From Streptomyces sp. TN58 (GTDB lineage: Bacteria; Actinomycetota; Actinomycetes; Streptomycetales; Streptomycetaceae), in contig NZ_CP018870.1 of the NCBI RefSeq assembly GCF_001941845.1, forward strand, positions 5,028,001 to 5,092,000: DNA of 64,000 nt, given 5' to 3'. The notes under the pieces are model-generated. The model made no database searches. It saw only the letters and a program-made list of their open reading frames with translations, and had not been told where the DNA came from. Both the position numbers and the translations under genes were made by a program. This document shows, piece by piece, positions 1 through 9,490 of the stretch (the first letter of the stretch is position 1; each line of letters begins with the position of its first letter).

Positions 1-652
1 CCGTCTGCATGATCGCCGAGCCGGCCTGGTTGGGCAGGTAGTAGGCGATCTTGCGCGTGGCGTCGACCACGCTGAGGACGATGGGAAGGATCAGGACGAA
101 GCTGATCAGGATCGAGATCGCGGCGGCGGTGTTGCGCAGCATCATCGACACACCCATGGCGAACAGCGCGAGCAGTGCCATGTAGAGGCCGACGCCGATC
201 ACCGCGCGCAGGACGTTCTCCTCGCCGAGCGTGGTGGCGTGCTCGCCGAGGAGGGCCTGGCCGACGAAGAAGGACAGGAACCCGGTCGCGAGGCCGACCA
301 CCAGGGTGAGGGCGGTGGCCACGGTGAGCTTCCCCAGCAGCAGGGAGCCGCGGACCGGCACGGCGGCGAGGGAGCTGCGGATCATGCCGGTGCTGTACTC
401 GCTGCCGACCACCATGGCCGCGAAGATGAGCACGGCCACCTGGCCGAAGAGCATCCCGGAGAAGCTCATCTGGGTGGGGTCGAAGGCGAGCTGTTCCGGC
501 TCCGGAATGGAGTCGAAGGTCGCGTTGACCACGGCGCACAGACCTGCGCCCATGGCCACGGTCACCAGGAACGCGGTGGCGAGCGTCCAGCTGGTGGAGG
601 CGACGGTACGGATCTTGGTCCACTCGGAGGTGAGGACGGCGGAGAGGGCCAT
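1..652 (-). CDS. ABC-2 type transporter permease (3' end outside window)
   Basis: Membrane component of an ABC exporter. The visible 217 residues begin MALSAVLTSEWTKIRTV, the usual start of actinobacterial ABC-2 permeases (the Ser-Glu-Trp-Thr-Lys-Ile-Arg motif), followed by several hydrophobic segments, for example around residues 20-40, 65-85, 105-130 and 150-190. The ATG at 652 lies two bases past the stop of the upstream ATPase gene, so the two are translationally coupled and should form one exporter. The substrate cannot be told from sequence. The C-terminus lies beyond position 1. Only the family is certain. Confidence 0.85.
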   Translation of the reverse strand, partial: MALSAVLTSEWTKIRTVASTSWTLATAFLVTVAMGAGLCAVVNATFDSIPEPEQLAFDPTQMSFSGMLFGQVAVLIFAAMVVGSEYSTGMIRSSLAAVPVRGSLLLGKLTVATALTLVVGLATGFLSFFVGQALLGEHATTLGEENVLRAVIGVGLYMALLALFAMGVSMMLRNTAAAISILISFVLILPIVLSVVDATRKIAYYLPNQAGSAIMQT

Positions 653-654
653 GG

Positions 655-1668
655 TCACTGCCCGCCCTTGCGCGCCGAGTCGAAGCCGGCGCCCCAGGCG
701 GGGACGTCGGCCGGCCGGGCCGGGTTGTCGGCGGCCGTGCCGGGTGCGCCGGGTGTGCCCGGTGCGTGGGCGTGGTATTCGACGGAGTCCGCCGTCATAC
801 GCATGAACGCTTCCTCCAGTGAAGCCCGCTGCGGGCTGAGTTCGTGCAGCACGACCTGGTGCCGGGCGGCCAGCTCGCCGAGCTGTTCCGCGCCCGCGCC
901 GTCGACTTCCAGCGCGCCGTCGGCGCCGGCGCTGACGGCGCCGATCCCGGCCTCGTGCAGGATGTCCTTGAGCTGTTCCTGCTGCGGCGAGCGCACGCGG
1001 ACGTAACTGCGGGAGTTCTGGTGAATGAAATCAGCCATAGAGGTATCGGCCAGTAGTCTTCCCTGTCCGATGACGATCAAATGGTCTGCGGTCAGGGCCA
1101 TTTCGCTCATCAGGTGGGAGGACACGAAGACCGTGCGCCCCTCTGCCGCCAGGCCCTTCATCAGATTGCGGATCCACAGAATGCCCTCGGGATCCAGACC
1201 ATTGACCGGTTCGTCGAACATGAGGATCTGCGGGTCGCCCAGCAATGCGGCGGCGATTCCCAGCCGTTGCCCCATGCCCAGCGAAAAACCTTTGGACTTC
1301 TTCCTGGCCACGGCCGTCAGCCCCACCAGGTCCAGCACCTCGCCGACCCGCCGCTCCGGGATGCGGTTCGACTGGGCCAGGCAGAGGAGGTTGTTGTAGG
1401 CGGTGCGGCCACCGTGCATGGCCTTCGCGTCCAGCAGCGCCCCGACGTGCTTCAGCGGTTCCTGGAGGTCCCGGTAGCGCTTCCCGTAGATCCGGACCGC
1501 ACCACTGGTCGGATTGTCCAGATCCAGCATCATGCGCATGGTGGTCGACTTGCCGGCCCCGTTGGGGCCGAGGAAGCCGGTCACCACCCCCGGTCTGACC
1601 TGGAAGCTGAGGTTGTCCACGGCGGTCTTCGCGCCGAATCGTTTAGTAAGGCCCTCAAGCTCGATCAT
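655..1668 (-). CDS. ABC transporter ATP-binding protein
   Basis: Cytoplasmic ATPase that powers the adjacent ABC-2 permease. The 337 residues show Walker A GPNGAGKST (34-42), a signature region SLGMGQ (about 129-134) in place of LSGGQ, and Walker B ILMFDE (148-153) followed by the D-loop NGLDP. The C-terminal 100 residues form a DrrA/CcmA-like extension ending in a Pro/Ala-rich tail. The ATG at 1668 has no Shine-Dalgarno sequence; a TAGCGT hexamer sits six bases upstream, so the mRNA may be leaderless. Two AGGGCCCT palindromes lie just upstream of it. Resistance, lipid or peptide export are all possible. Confidence 0.88.
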   Translation of the reverse strand: MIELEGLTKRFGAKTAVDNLSFQVRPGVVTGFLGPNGAGKSTTMRMMLDLDNPTSGAVRIYGKRYRDLQEPLKHVGALLDAKAMHGGRTAYNNLLCLAQSNRIPERRVGEVLDLVGLTAVARKKSKGFSLGMGQRLGIAAALLGDPQILMFDEPVNGLDPEGILWIRNLMKGLAAEGRTVFVSSHLMSEMALTADHLIVIGQGRLLADTSMADFIHQNSRSYVRVRSPQQEQLKDILHEAGIGAVSAGADGALEVDGAGAEQLGELAARHQVVLHELSPQRASLEEAFMRMTADSVEYHAHAPGTPGAPGTAADNPARPADVPAWGAGFDSARKGGQ

Positions 1669-1687
1669 GCGGCCACGCTAGAGCGCC

Positions 1688-1730
1688 CGAGGGCCCTACG
1701 CCACCTCAAAAGAGTGACATAGGGCCCTCG
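1688..1730. promoter_or_regulatory. Paired AGGGCCCT inverted repeat upstream of the ABC exporter
   Basis: Perfect 11-bp inverted repeat: CGAGGGCCCTA at 1688-1698 and its complement at 1720-1730, with a 21-bp spacer. Each arm contains the 8-bp palindrome AGGGCCCT, with centres 31 bp apart (about three helical turns). One arm lies in the spacer of the putative leaderless ABC promoter and the other upstream of its -35 region. Either a dimer-of-dimers operator or part of the filP terminator; no T-run supports the latter. Confidence 0.45.
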
Positions 1731-1769
1731 ATCAGGCTCTGTTCGCTACCAGCAGGTAACGCCTGTTGT

Positions 1770-2708
1770 TCAGCGGCTCTGCTGCGCCGGGACGCCGCGG
1801 CTGACCGGCTCGTCGTCCACGATCGGGTTGGCCGCCGCGACGGCCGCACCGGTGAGCGTCGCCAGCATCTCGCGGACGTTGGTCAGCTGCGCGTTGATCG
1901 AGTCGCGACGGTTGGTGAGCGCCGCCAGCTCGCGCTCCGACTCGCTGCGGATGCGGTCCGCCTTGGCGTTGGCGTCGGCCACGATGTCCTCGGCCTGGCG
2001 CTGCGCGGTCTCCACGGTCTGGCGGGCCCGGCGCTCGGCGTCCGTACGCAGCTTCTCGGCCTCCAGGCGCAGCTGCTCGGCGCGGTGCTCGATCTCCGCG
2101 AGCCGCTTCTCGGCCTTCGCCTGACGGGAGGCCAGGTCGCGCTCCGACTGCTCACGGCGCTTGGCCAGGTTGGTCTCGAAGTCGGCGGCGGCCTGGGCGG
2201 CCTTGGCGCGGGTCTCCTCGAACAGCGCGTCGGCCTCCTCGCGCTTGGAGGCCGCGTCCTTCTGGGCCTCGGCGCGCAGGGTGGCGGCGTCGCCCTTGGC
2301 CTTCTCGACGATGCGGACGCCCTCGTCCTCCGCCTTCGTCTTGCGGTCCGCCGCGAACGACTCGGCGTCGTTGCGCACCTGCTGGGCGGCCGACTCGGCG
2401 AGCTCACGGTGCTGCTCGGCCGCGCGACGGGCCTCCTCGCGCAGGTCCTTCGCCTCCTCCTCGGCCAGCCGAAGGATCTTCTCGACCCGGGCGCCGAGAC
2501 CCGCGTACGACGGCTCGGCGTCGTTCACCTGGGCCTGGGCGTTCTGCGTTTCGAGGTGCAGCTCCTCGATCCGCTTTTCCAGAGAGTTGATACGTCCAAG
2601 GGCGCTGTCGCGGTCGGAGACCAGCTTGGTAATGCGGTCGTCCACCTGACCGCGGTCATAACCACGCCGCACGAGCTCGAAGCCGAAGGGGGAGGAAGTG
2701 TCGCTCAT
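1770..2708 (-). CDS. filP: FilP, intermediate-filament-like coiled-coil protein
   Basis: Cytoskeletal protein that in Streptomyces forms filaments near hyphal tips and works with DivIVA and Scy in polarised growth; older annotations call it cellulose-binding protein. The 312 residues begin with a conserved head (FGFELVRRGYDRGQVDDRI), a DivIVA-like N-terminal motif. The rest to about residue 285 is Ala/Glu/Arg/Lys-rich and nearly unbroken coiled coil. The length matches S. coelicolor FilP (about 310, from memory). It lies directly downstream of scy on the same strand, the conserved arrangement. The ATG at 2708 has an AGGA Shine-Dalgarno six bases upstream. Confidence 0.93.
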   Translation of the reverse strand: MSDTSSPFGFELVRRGYDRGQVDDRITKLVSDRDSALGRINSLEKRIEELHLETQNAQAQVNDAEPSYAGLGARVEKILRLAEEEAKDLREEARRAAEQHRELAESAAQQVRNDAESFAADRKTKAEDEGVRIVEKAKGDAATLRAEAQKDAASKREEADALFEETRAKAAQAAADFETNLAKRREQSERDLASRQAKAEKRLAEIEHRAEQLRLEAEKLRTDAERRARQTVETAQRQAEDIVADANAKADRIRSESERELAALTNRRDSINAQLTNVREMLATLTGAAVAAANPIVDDEPVSRGVPAQQSR

Positions 2709-2904
2709 GGGGTTCCTGTCGAATGAGACCGATGAGGTGCTACGTGAGGTGTTAAGGGGAATCCTAGGCGCCCAGACGGCGTGTCATCGAGTCAATCCGC
2801 GTTTGATCTGGACAATGACACCCCTTTTGAGTGGCAAGGCGGCGGATTGCTTGTCACCCGTTCGCCTGAACCTTCATCAGGTGCACACATCCCCGATCTC
2901 TTGG

Positions 2905-5900
2905 CTAGCCCTCTGACGACTTACCACCCGAACGAGTGGATCCCGCTGTCACTCCGGCCTTGGCGCCCCCCGCTCCCTGGCTGCCGACCGCGGACTTCCC
3001 GCCGCCCGAAGGCGCCTCGAATGATTCCAACGCCTCAAGAACGTCCTGGACACGGGAGATCTCCCCCTGAATGTCCTGCCGCCTGCGGACCAGGACCTCC
3101 AGCTCGCGACGGCCTTCCTCGACCAGCCGCTCGGCCTCCGCCTTGGCCTCCGCCAGCGCCTTCTCGGCCTCCCGGGCCAGCTCGGCCTTCTTCTGCTCGG
3201 CCTCCTTGAGCAACGCCTCCGCCTTGCGGACCGCCGCGATGCGCACCTTGCTCGCCTCGCTGCTCGCGTCCGACAGCAGCTCCTTGGCCTTCGCCTCGGC
3301 CTCGACGCTCTGCTCGGTCGCCGCGCGCACCAGCTTGTCCACGCGCTCGCCGGCCGACTTCATCTGCTCGGCCGACTCCCGGCGGGCCCGCTCGTGCAGC
3401 TCCTCGACCTCGCCCTCGACGCGGCCGCGCAGCTCCTCCGCCCGCTCCCTTATGGCGGCCGCGTCCGTGCGCGCGCCGACCAGCAGCTCGTTGGCGTCCG
3501 TACGGGCCTTCTCCACCAGGGAGTTGCCCTCGACGGTCGCCTCCGAGGTGATCCGTGCCGCCTCCTTGCGGGCCGCGGCGACCATCGCGTCGGCCTGCTC
3601 CTCGGCCGCCGTGGTGGCGGCGAGGGCCTGCGCCTGCGCGTCGGCGGTGAGCTTGTCCGCCTCGGCCGCCGCCTCCGTGATGAGCCGGTCGACCTGCTCC
3701 GCGGCCTCGCTGCGGCGCTTGTTCGCCTCCTCGCGGGCCTCGTCCAGCAGCCGCTCGGACTCCGTACGGGCCTCCGCGCGAAGGCGCTCCGCCGCGGTGG
3801 CGGCCTCCGCCTTGACCCGCTCGGCCTCCGACCGGGTGCGGGCCGCGTGCTCCTGCGCCGAGGACAGCGCCTCCGACGCGTCGGCGCGCAGCCGCTCCGC
3901 CTCGGACGCCGCCTCGCCGACCGTGCGCTCGTTGTCCTTGCGGGTCTGCTCGGTGAGCTTGTCGGCCTCGGCCGCCGCCTCCGCGATGAGCCGGTCCGCC
4001 TGCTCGGCCGCCTCGGTGCGCAGCCGGTTCGCCTCGGCGCGCGCCTCGTCCAGCGCCTGCTCGGCGTCCCGCTCGGCGCCGGCCAGCGTCTCGCCGGCCG
4101 CGGCCGTGACACGGTCCGCCTCCGCGGTGGCCTCGCCGATGATCCGGCCGCCCTCCGCGCGGGCGTCGTCCAGCACCCGTGCCGCGTCGGCGCGCAGCCG
4201 CTCCGCCTCCGCCGCCGCCTCGCCGACCGTGGCCTCGTTGGCCACGCGGGTCTCGTCGATGAGCCGGTCGCCCTCGGCACGCGAGTCGACCATGATCTTC
4301 GCGGCGTCCCGCTCGGCGCTCGCCAGGGTCTCCGCCGCCTGGGACTTCAGGCGTGCCGCCTGGGTGGTGAGGCGCTCGGCCTCCGCCGCCGCCTCGCCCA
4401 CGGTGGCCGCGTTCGCGGCGCGGGTCTCCTCGATGAGGCGGTCCGCCTCCGCCGAGGCCTCCGTGATGAGCCGGTCGACCTGCTCCGCGGCCTCGGTACG
4501 CAGCCGGTTGCCCTCGGCCCGGGCCTCGTCCAGCGTGGCCGCGGCCTCGGCACGGGCGGCCTCGGCGGCCTGTGCCGCCTCGCCGGTGATCCGCTCGGCC
4601 TCCGCCTCGGCGCCGGCGACCGTCGCCGCGTTCGACGCCAGGGTCTCCTCGGTGAGCCGCTCGGCCTCCGCCGCGGCCTCGGCCGTGATCCGGGCGCCCT
4701 CGGCGCGCGCCGCCTCCAGCGACTCCGCCGCCTCGCCGCGGATGCGGTTGGCGTCGTCGCGGGCGTCGGCACGGGTACGGGCGGCGTCGCGCTCGGACGC
4801 GGCCAGCGCGTCGGTGGCCTCGGTACGCACCCGCTGGGCGTACTCGGCGGTGTCGGTGCGCAGCTGCTCCGACTCGGCGATCGCCTCGGCGACGGTCCGC
4901 TCCGCCAGGGCCTTCGCCGCGTCCGTCTCCGCACGCGCCTGGGTGCGGATCCGCCCCGCGTCCTCGGTGGCCCGCTCCCGCTCCGCGTGGGCGTCGGCGC
5001 GGACCCGGGCGGCCTCCTCCTCGGCCTCCGTCCGCGTACGCTCCGCCACGAGCTCGGCGGCGCTGCGCAGACCGGCGATCTCCTCCTCGGCCTGCTCGTG
5101 CAGCCCGGCCACGGCGTCGCGCACCTGCTGGGCGGTGGCCTCGGCCGCCGACACCAGCTCGGACGCGCGGCGTTCGGCCTCCTCGGTCAGGCGGGCCGCC
5201 TCGGCCTGCGCCTCCTCCGAGCGGCGGCGGGCCGCGGCCAGCAGCTCCTCGCTCTGCTCGCGGGCCTGCGCCCGCTCCTGGTCGGCGTCGGTGCGGGCCG
5301 ACGCCAGGGTCTCCTCGGACTCCCGGCGGCGCCGGGCGGCCTCCTCCTGGGCGGCGGCCAGCGCCTCGGCGGCCTCCTCCGCGACCCGCTCCGCCGCGGC
5401 CTTGGCCTCGGCGCGCAGCCGGTCGGCGGTCTCCTGGGCCTCGGCGCGCACGCGCTCGGCCTCCGCCTCGGCCTCGCCGCGCAGCCGTACGGCCACCTGC
5501 TCGGCCTCGGCGCGCACCCGGCCGGCGTCCTGCGCCGCCTCCGTGCGCAGCTGGTCGGCCTCCTGCTCGGACTGCGCCTGGAGCGTGCGGATGCGTTCCG
5601 CCGACTCCGCGCGCAGCCGGTCGTTCTCCTCGCTCGTCTCGCGGCGGATGTTCTCCGCCGCGAGACGGGCGTCGCGCAGCGTCTGCTCGGCCGTGGTCAG
5701 CCGGGTCTCGGCCTCCGTGTGCAGCCGTACGAGCTCCTCGTCGGCCTCCGCCCGCTTCGCGGCCAGCGCCTGCTCGGTCTCCTCGCGGCGTGCGAGGGCC
5801 GCCGCGTCCGCCTCGGCGCGGACCGACTCGGCCTGCTCCTCGGCCTCGGAGCGGATCCGCTCGGCCTCGGTGCGGGTCCGCTCCAGGGTCTCCTCGGCCT

Positions 5901-7461
5901 GCTTGCGCAGGGCCGCGGCCCGCTCGACGGCCTCGGCGCGGACCCGTTCGCTCTCGGTGGTCGCCCCGGAGCGCAGTTCGTCCGCGTCGGCCTTGGCCTT
6001 GCCGAGCAGTTCCTCGGCGGTCTTGGCCGCCTCCTCGATCTGCTGGACCGCCTCGCGGCGGGCCTCGCCGCGGATCCGCTCGCCCTCGGCGACGGCCTCC
6101 GCGCGCAGCTGCTCGGCCTCACCGCGCAGGCGGCGGGCCTCCTCCTGGAGTTCGACCGTGCGGGCCCGGTACTCCTCGGTGTCGTCCTTGGCGGCGCCCT
6201 TGAGCTCGTCGGCGGTCGCGGCCGCCTGGAGGCGCAGCCGGTCGGCCTCGGCCTCGGCCTCGCGGCGGATCCGGTCGGCCTCCTCGGACGCGGCCCGGGT
6301 GGTGGCCCGGGCGTCCTCCGAGGCCTTGTTCAGGACGTCCTCGGCCGTGCGGGCGGCCTTCGCCAGCTGCGCCGCCATGTCCTCGGCGGCGGCCGTACGG
6401 GCGCTGTCGCCGGCCTCGGCGCGGACCCTCTCCGCGTCCGCGCGGGCGTCGGCCAGGGCCTGCTCGGCCTCGGCCTTGAGGAGTTCGGCCTCCTTGGTGG
6501 CCTCGCCGACCAGCCGGGCGACCTGCTCCTTGGCGGTGCGGGTGCGCTGCTCGTTGACGGACTCCGCCGACGCGAGCTGGCGCGCCGCGCTCTCCTTGGC
6601 CTCCGCGAGGACCTTCTCGGCCTCGGCGCGGGCCTCGCGCAGCGCGGACTCGGCCTCCTGCGCCCGGGATTCGGCGATCCGGCCGAGGTCCAGGGTCTGC
6701 TGCCGGGTCTGCTCGGCCTCGGCGGAGGTGGTGGAGCGCAGCCGCTCGGCGTGCTGGGTGGCCTCCTGGGCCTGGGTGGAGGCGGCCGTCAGCAGGCGCT
6801 CGGCCTCCTTGCGGGCGCGCAGCAGGGTGGACTCGGCCTCCGCGCGGGCGGCCTCGGCGTCGGCGGCCATCCGGCGCCGGGTCTCCTCGGCGACCCGGGC
6901 GGCCTCGGCGCGGGCCGCGTTCAGCGACTGTTCGGCCTCGGCGCGGGACTCCTCCATGAGGCGGCGGGCCTGGGCCTCGGTACGGGCGCGCAGCTGCTCC
7001 GCCCAGGCCACGTTCTCGTTGACGTGGGCCTCGACGGTCTGCCGGCGCTCGTTGAGCTCCTGGTCCAGGCGCTGGCGGCGGTTGACGGCCTCGCTGTGCA
7101 GCTCGGCCTGCAGGCGTGCCTGGTGCTCGGCGTGCTCCTGGAGGATGCGCTGGGTCTGCGCCCGGGCGTCGCGCAGCTCGCGCTCGGCGTCGGAGCGCAT
7201 CTGGTCCGCCTGGATCTGGGCGTTGCGGAGCAGCTGCTCCGCCTGGTAGCCCATGTCCGCGCCGTCGTAGGCGGGACGGGACGCCAGAGCCCGGCGTACC
7301 TCGTGGAGCTTGGCGCGCAGCACCTCGACCTGGTAGCCCAGGTCCTCAGCGTGCTGGACGGCCTTCCCGCGCTCCTTCTTCAGCCGCTCCATCTCGGCCT
7401 CGAAGCGCGAGAGATGGTCGGCCTCGGCCTGATGGCTCTCCTGGCTTTCGTAGCCCCGCAC
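2905..7461 (-). CDS. scy: Scy, polarised-growth coiled-coil scaffold protein
   Basis: Organiser of the hyphal tip complex (polarisome) with DivIVA and FilP. About 1518 residues, almost all Ala/Glu/Arg-rich coiled coil with recurring blocks such as TVGEAAAEAERLRADA and EARAEANRLRTEAAEQ. Two such blocks recur at a 102-residue spacing, twice the 51-residue repeat described for this family. A short Gly/Ser/Lys-rich tail follows residue 1480. I start at GTG 7461 (MRGYESQE), the conserved family N-terminus as I recall it; in-frame TTG 7503 or GTG 7497 would add 12-14 residues. S. coelicolor Scy is about 1326 residues, so this copy looks expanded. Confidence 0.9.
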   Translation of the reverse strand: MRGYESQESHQAEADHLSRFEAEMERLKKERGKAVQHAEDLGYQVEVLRAKLHEVRRALASRPAYDGADMGYQAEQLLRNAQIQADQMRSDAERELRDARAQTQRILQEHAEHQARLQAELHSEAVNRRQRLDQELNERRQTVEAHVNENVAWAEQLRARTEAQARRLMEESRAEAEQSLNAARAEAARVAEETRRRMAADAEAARAEAESTLLRARKEAERLLTAASTQAQEATQHAERLRSTTSAEAEQTRQQTLDLGRIAESRAQEAESALREARAEAEKVLAEAKESAARQLASAESVNEQRTRTAKEQVARLVGEATKEAELLKAEAEQALADARADAERVRAEAGDSARTAAAEDMAAQLAKAARTAEDVLNKASEDARATTRAASEEADRIRREAEAEADRLRLQAAATADELKGAAKDDTEEYRARTVELQEEARRLRGEAEQLRAEAVAEGERIRGEARREAVQQIEEAAKTAEELLGKAKADADELRSGATTESERVRAEAVERAAALRKQAEETLERTRTEAERIRSEAEEQAESVRAEADAAALARREETEQALAAKRAEADEELVRLHTEAETRLTTAEQTLRDARLAAENIRRETSEENDRLRAESAERIRTLQAQSEQEADQLRTEAAQDAGRVRAEAEQVAVRLRGEAEAEAERVRAEAQETADRLRAEAKAAAERVAEEAAEALAAAQEEAARRRRESEETLASARTDADQERAQAREQSEELLAAARRRSEEAQAEAARLTEEAERRASELVSAAEATAQQVRDAVAGLHEQAEEEIAGLRSAAELVAERTRTEAEEEAARVRADAHAERERATEDAGRIRTQARAETDAAKALAERTVAEAIAESEQLRTDTAEYAQRVRTEATDALAASERDAARTRADARDDANRIRGEAAESLEAARAEGARITAEAAAEAERLTEETLASNAATVAGAEAEAERITGEAAQAAEAARAEAAATLDEARAEGNRLRTEAAEQVDRLITEASAEADRLIEETRAANAATVGEAAAEAERLTTQAARLKSQAAETLASAERDAAKIMVDSRAEGDRLIDETRVANEATVGEAAAEAERLRADAARVLDDARAEGGRIIGEATAEADRVTAAAGETLAGAERDAEQALDEARAEANRLRTEAAEQADRLIAEAAAEADKLTEQTRKDNERTVGEAASEAERLRADASEALSSAQEHAARTRSEAERVKAEAATAAERLRAEARTESERLLDEAREEANKRRSEAAEQVDRLITEAAAEADKLTADAQAQALAATTAAEEQADAMVAAARKEAARITSEATVEGNSLVEKARTDANELLVGARTDAAAIRERAEELRGRVEGEVEELHERARRESAEQMKSAGERVDKLVRAATEQSVEAEAKAKELLSDASSEASKVRIAAVRKAEALLKEAEQKKAELAREAEKALAEAKAEAERLVEEGRRELEVLVRRRQDIQGEISRVQDVLEALESFEAPSGGGKSAVGSQGAGGAKAGVTAGSTRSGGKSSEG

Positions 7462-7651
7462 AGCGCGGTCCCATCCGTCCCCTGGTCGCAAGCTCACTCC
7501 CAATGAGCATCGCTCGCCCGCTGAACGACGCCCCCGGGGGAATGGTGTCAGATACCGGGGCAGGGGTCACAGGCCCCGACCCTCTCCGCACCGAACCCCG
7601 GCCGAGCCATGGCCACTCTACCGGCCGGGGAATCGGGCCATCAGTGGTCCA

Positions 7652-8080
7652 TCAATGGTCGGGGTTCGACGTGACCAGTTCGGTGAGGACTCCGTGGCAG
7701 TCCTTGGGGTGCAGGAAGGTGATCGAGGACCCCATGGAACCGGTGCGGGGCTGGTCGTAGAGGACGCGGACGCCCTTGCCGCGGATGGCCTCGGAGTCGC
7801 CGTGGACGTCCTCGGTGCCGAAGGCGATGTGGTGCACGCCCTCGCCGTTCTTGGCGAGCCACTTGCCGACCGCGGAGTCCTCGCGGGTGGGCTCCAGGAG
7901 CTGGATGTAGGAGGCGCCGCCGTCCGAGGTTTCGTTGATCTTCAACATGGCCTCGCGGACACCCTGCTCCTCGTTGACCTCGGTGTGGAACACCTCGAAG
8001 CCGTACGTGGCACGGTAGAACTCGACAGTCTTGTCCAGGTCGAAGCAGGCGATCCCGATGTGGTCGATTCTTGTCAGCAT
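7652..8080 (-). CDS. mce: Methylmalonyl-CoA epimerase
   Basis: Interconverts (S)- and (R)-methylmalonyl-CoA, linking propionyl-CoA carboxylation to the mutase and supplying polyketide precursors. It is a 142-residue glyoxalase/VOC-fold protein with metal ligands matching the family at His7 (RIDHIG), Gln60 (SYIQLL), His84 (GVHHIAF) and Glu134 (LTELV). The frame is open upstream to 8191, but the family starts at MLTRIDHIGIA, so ATG 8080 is chosen. Divergent from the thiolase gene, and MeaB follows the thiolase, so this is a short-chain acyl-CoA neighbourhood. Confidence 0.93.
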   Translation of the reverse strand: MLTRIDHIGIACFDLDKTVEFYRATYGFEVFHTEVNEEQGVREAMLKINETSDGGASYIQLLEPTREDSAVGKWLAKNGEGVHHIAFGTEDVHGDSEAIRGKGVRVLYDQPRTGSMGSSITFLHPKDCHGVLTELVTSNPDH

Positions 8081-8215
8081 GGGGACAGTGCACCGCCGAA
8101 GGGGGTCGTCACGCAACGTGCGCGCGATCACACCGGCTGCCCGGTGACCGCTGCGGTACCGCCCAGTACATTCACGTAAACCCTCGTTCACTCCTCATCC
8201 AAGGGGCTGTGCCTC

Positions 8216-9415
8216 ATGTCCGGATCGAACAACACCACTTCCGTGATCGTCGCCGGGGCCCGCACGCCCATGGGGCGGCTGCTCGGCTCGCTGAAGTCCT
8301 TCTCGGGCGCCGACCTCGGCGGCTTCGCCATCAAGTCCGCGCTGGAGCGGGCCGGGATCTCCGGCGACCAGGTCCAGTACGTGATCATGGGCCAGGTGCT
8401 CCAGGCCGGCGCGGGCCAGATCCCCGCCCGCCAGGCGGCGGTCAAGGCCGGCATCCCGATGAACGTCCCCGCCCTGACCATCAACAAGGTGTGCCTCTCG
8501 GGCCTCGACGCGATCGCGCTGGCCGACCAGCTGATCCGCGCCGGTGAGTTCGACATCGTGGTCGCGGGCGGCCAGGAGTCGATGACCAACGCCCCGCACC
8601 TGCTGCCCAAGTCCCGCGAGGGCTACAAGTACGGTGCGATCGAGATGCTGGACGCGATGGCCTACGACGGCCTCACCGACGCCTTCGAGAACATCGCGAT
8701 GGGTGAGTCCACCGAGAAGCACAACACCCGCCTCGGCATCGAGCGCGCTCCGCAGGACGAGTTCGCCGCGACCTCCCACCAGCGCGCCGCCGCCGCCCAG
8801 AAGAACGGCGTCTTCGAGGCCGAGATCACCCCGGTCGAGATCCCGCAGCGCAAGGGCGACCCGGTGATCTTCTCCACCGACGAGGGCATCCGCCCCGAGA
8901 CCACGGCGGAGTCGCTGGGCAAGCTGCGTCCCGCCTTCGCCAAGGACGGCACGATCACCGCCGGCACCTCCTCGCAGATCAGCGACGGCGCGGCCGCCGT
9001 GGTCGTGATGAGCAAGGCGAAGGCCGAGGAACTCGGCCTGGAGTGGATCGCGGAGATCGGCGCCCACGGCAACGTGGCCGGCCCGGACAACTCCCTGCAG
9101 TCGCAGCCGTCCAACGCGATCCTGCACGCCCTGAAGAAGGAGGGCCTGGAGGTCTCCGACCTGGACCTCATCGAGATCAACGAGGCCTTCGCCGCGGTCG
9201 CCGTGCAGTCAATGAAGGACCTGGGCGTGACCCCGGAAAAGGTGAACGTCAACGGCGGCGCCATCGCCCTGGGCCATCCGATCGGCATGTCCGGCGCCCG
9301 TGTGGTGCTGCACCTGGCGCTGGAGCTCAAGCGCCGCGGCGGCGGGGTCGGCGCGGCCGCCCTGTGCGGCGGCGGCGGCCAGGGTGACGCGCTGATCGTG
9401 CGCGTCGCCAAGTAG
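8216..9415 (+). CDS. Acetyl-CoA C-acetyltransferase (thiolase)
   Basis: Condenses two acetyl-CoA to acetoacetyl-CoA or runs in reverse in beta-oxidation. The 399 residues have all thiolase active-site elements: nucleophile Cys93 ([10 protein letters not shown]), His354 ([10 protein letters not shown]) and Cys384 ([11 protein letters not shown]). Length is normal for biosynthetic-type thiolases. The ATG at 8216 follows an AAGGGG Shine-Dalgarno. The 135-bp region shared with the divergent epimerase holds a small dyad, CACCGG-N4-CCGGTG, at 8131-8146. In S. coelicolor the orthologous position is SCO5399 (from memory). Physiological direction is not evident. Confidence 0.93.
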   Translation: MSGSNNTTSVIVAGARTPMGRLLGSLKSFSGADLGGFAIKSALERAGISGDQVQYVIMGQVLQAGAGQIPARQAAVKAGIPMNVPALTINKVCLSGLDAIALADQLIRAGEFDIVVAGGQESMTNAPHLLPKSREGYKYGAIEMLDAMAYDGLTDAFENIAMGESTEKHNTRLGIERAPQDEFAATSHQRAAAAQKNGVFEAEITPVEIPQRKGDPVIFSTDEGIRPETTAESLGKLRPAFAKDGTITAGTSSQISDGAAAVVVMSKAKAEELGLEWIAEIGAHGNVAGPDNSLQSQPSNAILHALKKEGLEVSDLDLIEINEAFAAVAVQSMKDLGVTPEKVNVNGGAIALGHPIGMSGARVVLHLALELKRRGGGVGAAALCGGGGQGDALIVRVAK

Positions 9416-9422
9416 GCGGCCC

Positions 9423-9451
9423 GGCCGCCGGGCGCACCGGGCCCGGCGGCC
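9423..9451 (+). terminator. Hairpin after thiolase gene
   Basis: Perfect 11-bp GC-only stem (GGCCGCCGGGC paired with its complement) and a 7-nt loop between the thiolase and meaB. No T-run, so it may only attenuate or stabilise rather than fully terminate. Confidence 0.45.
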
Positions 9452-9490
9452 CCCACGTATCCCGTACGAGAACCGAGGAGCGCAGCACGT

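Noticed and set aside
3071..7506. Very long open frames on the plus strand opposite scy (up to about 1390 codons)
   Set aside because: They mirror the GC-biased codon pattern of scy; the products are Ser/Arg or Leu/Gly monotony with no domain, and the minus-strand frame has the conserved Scy sequence.
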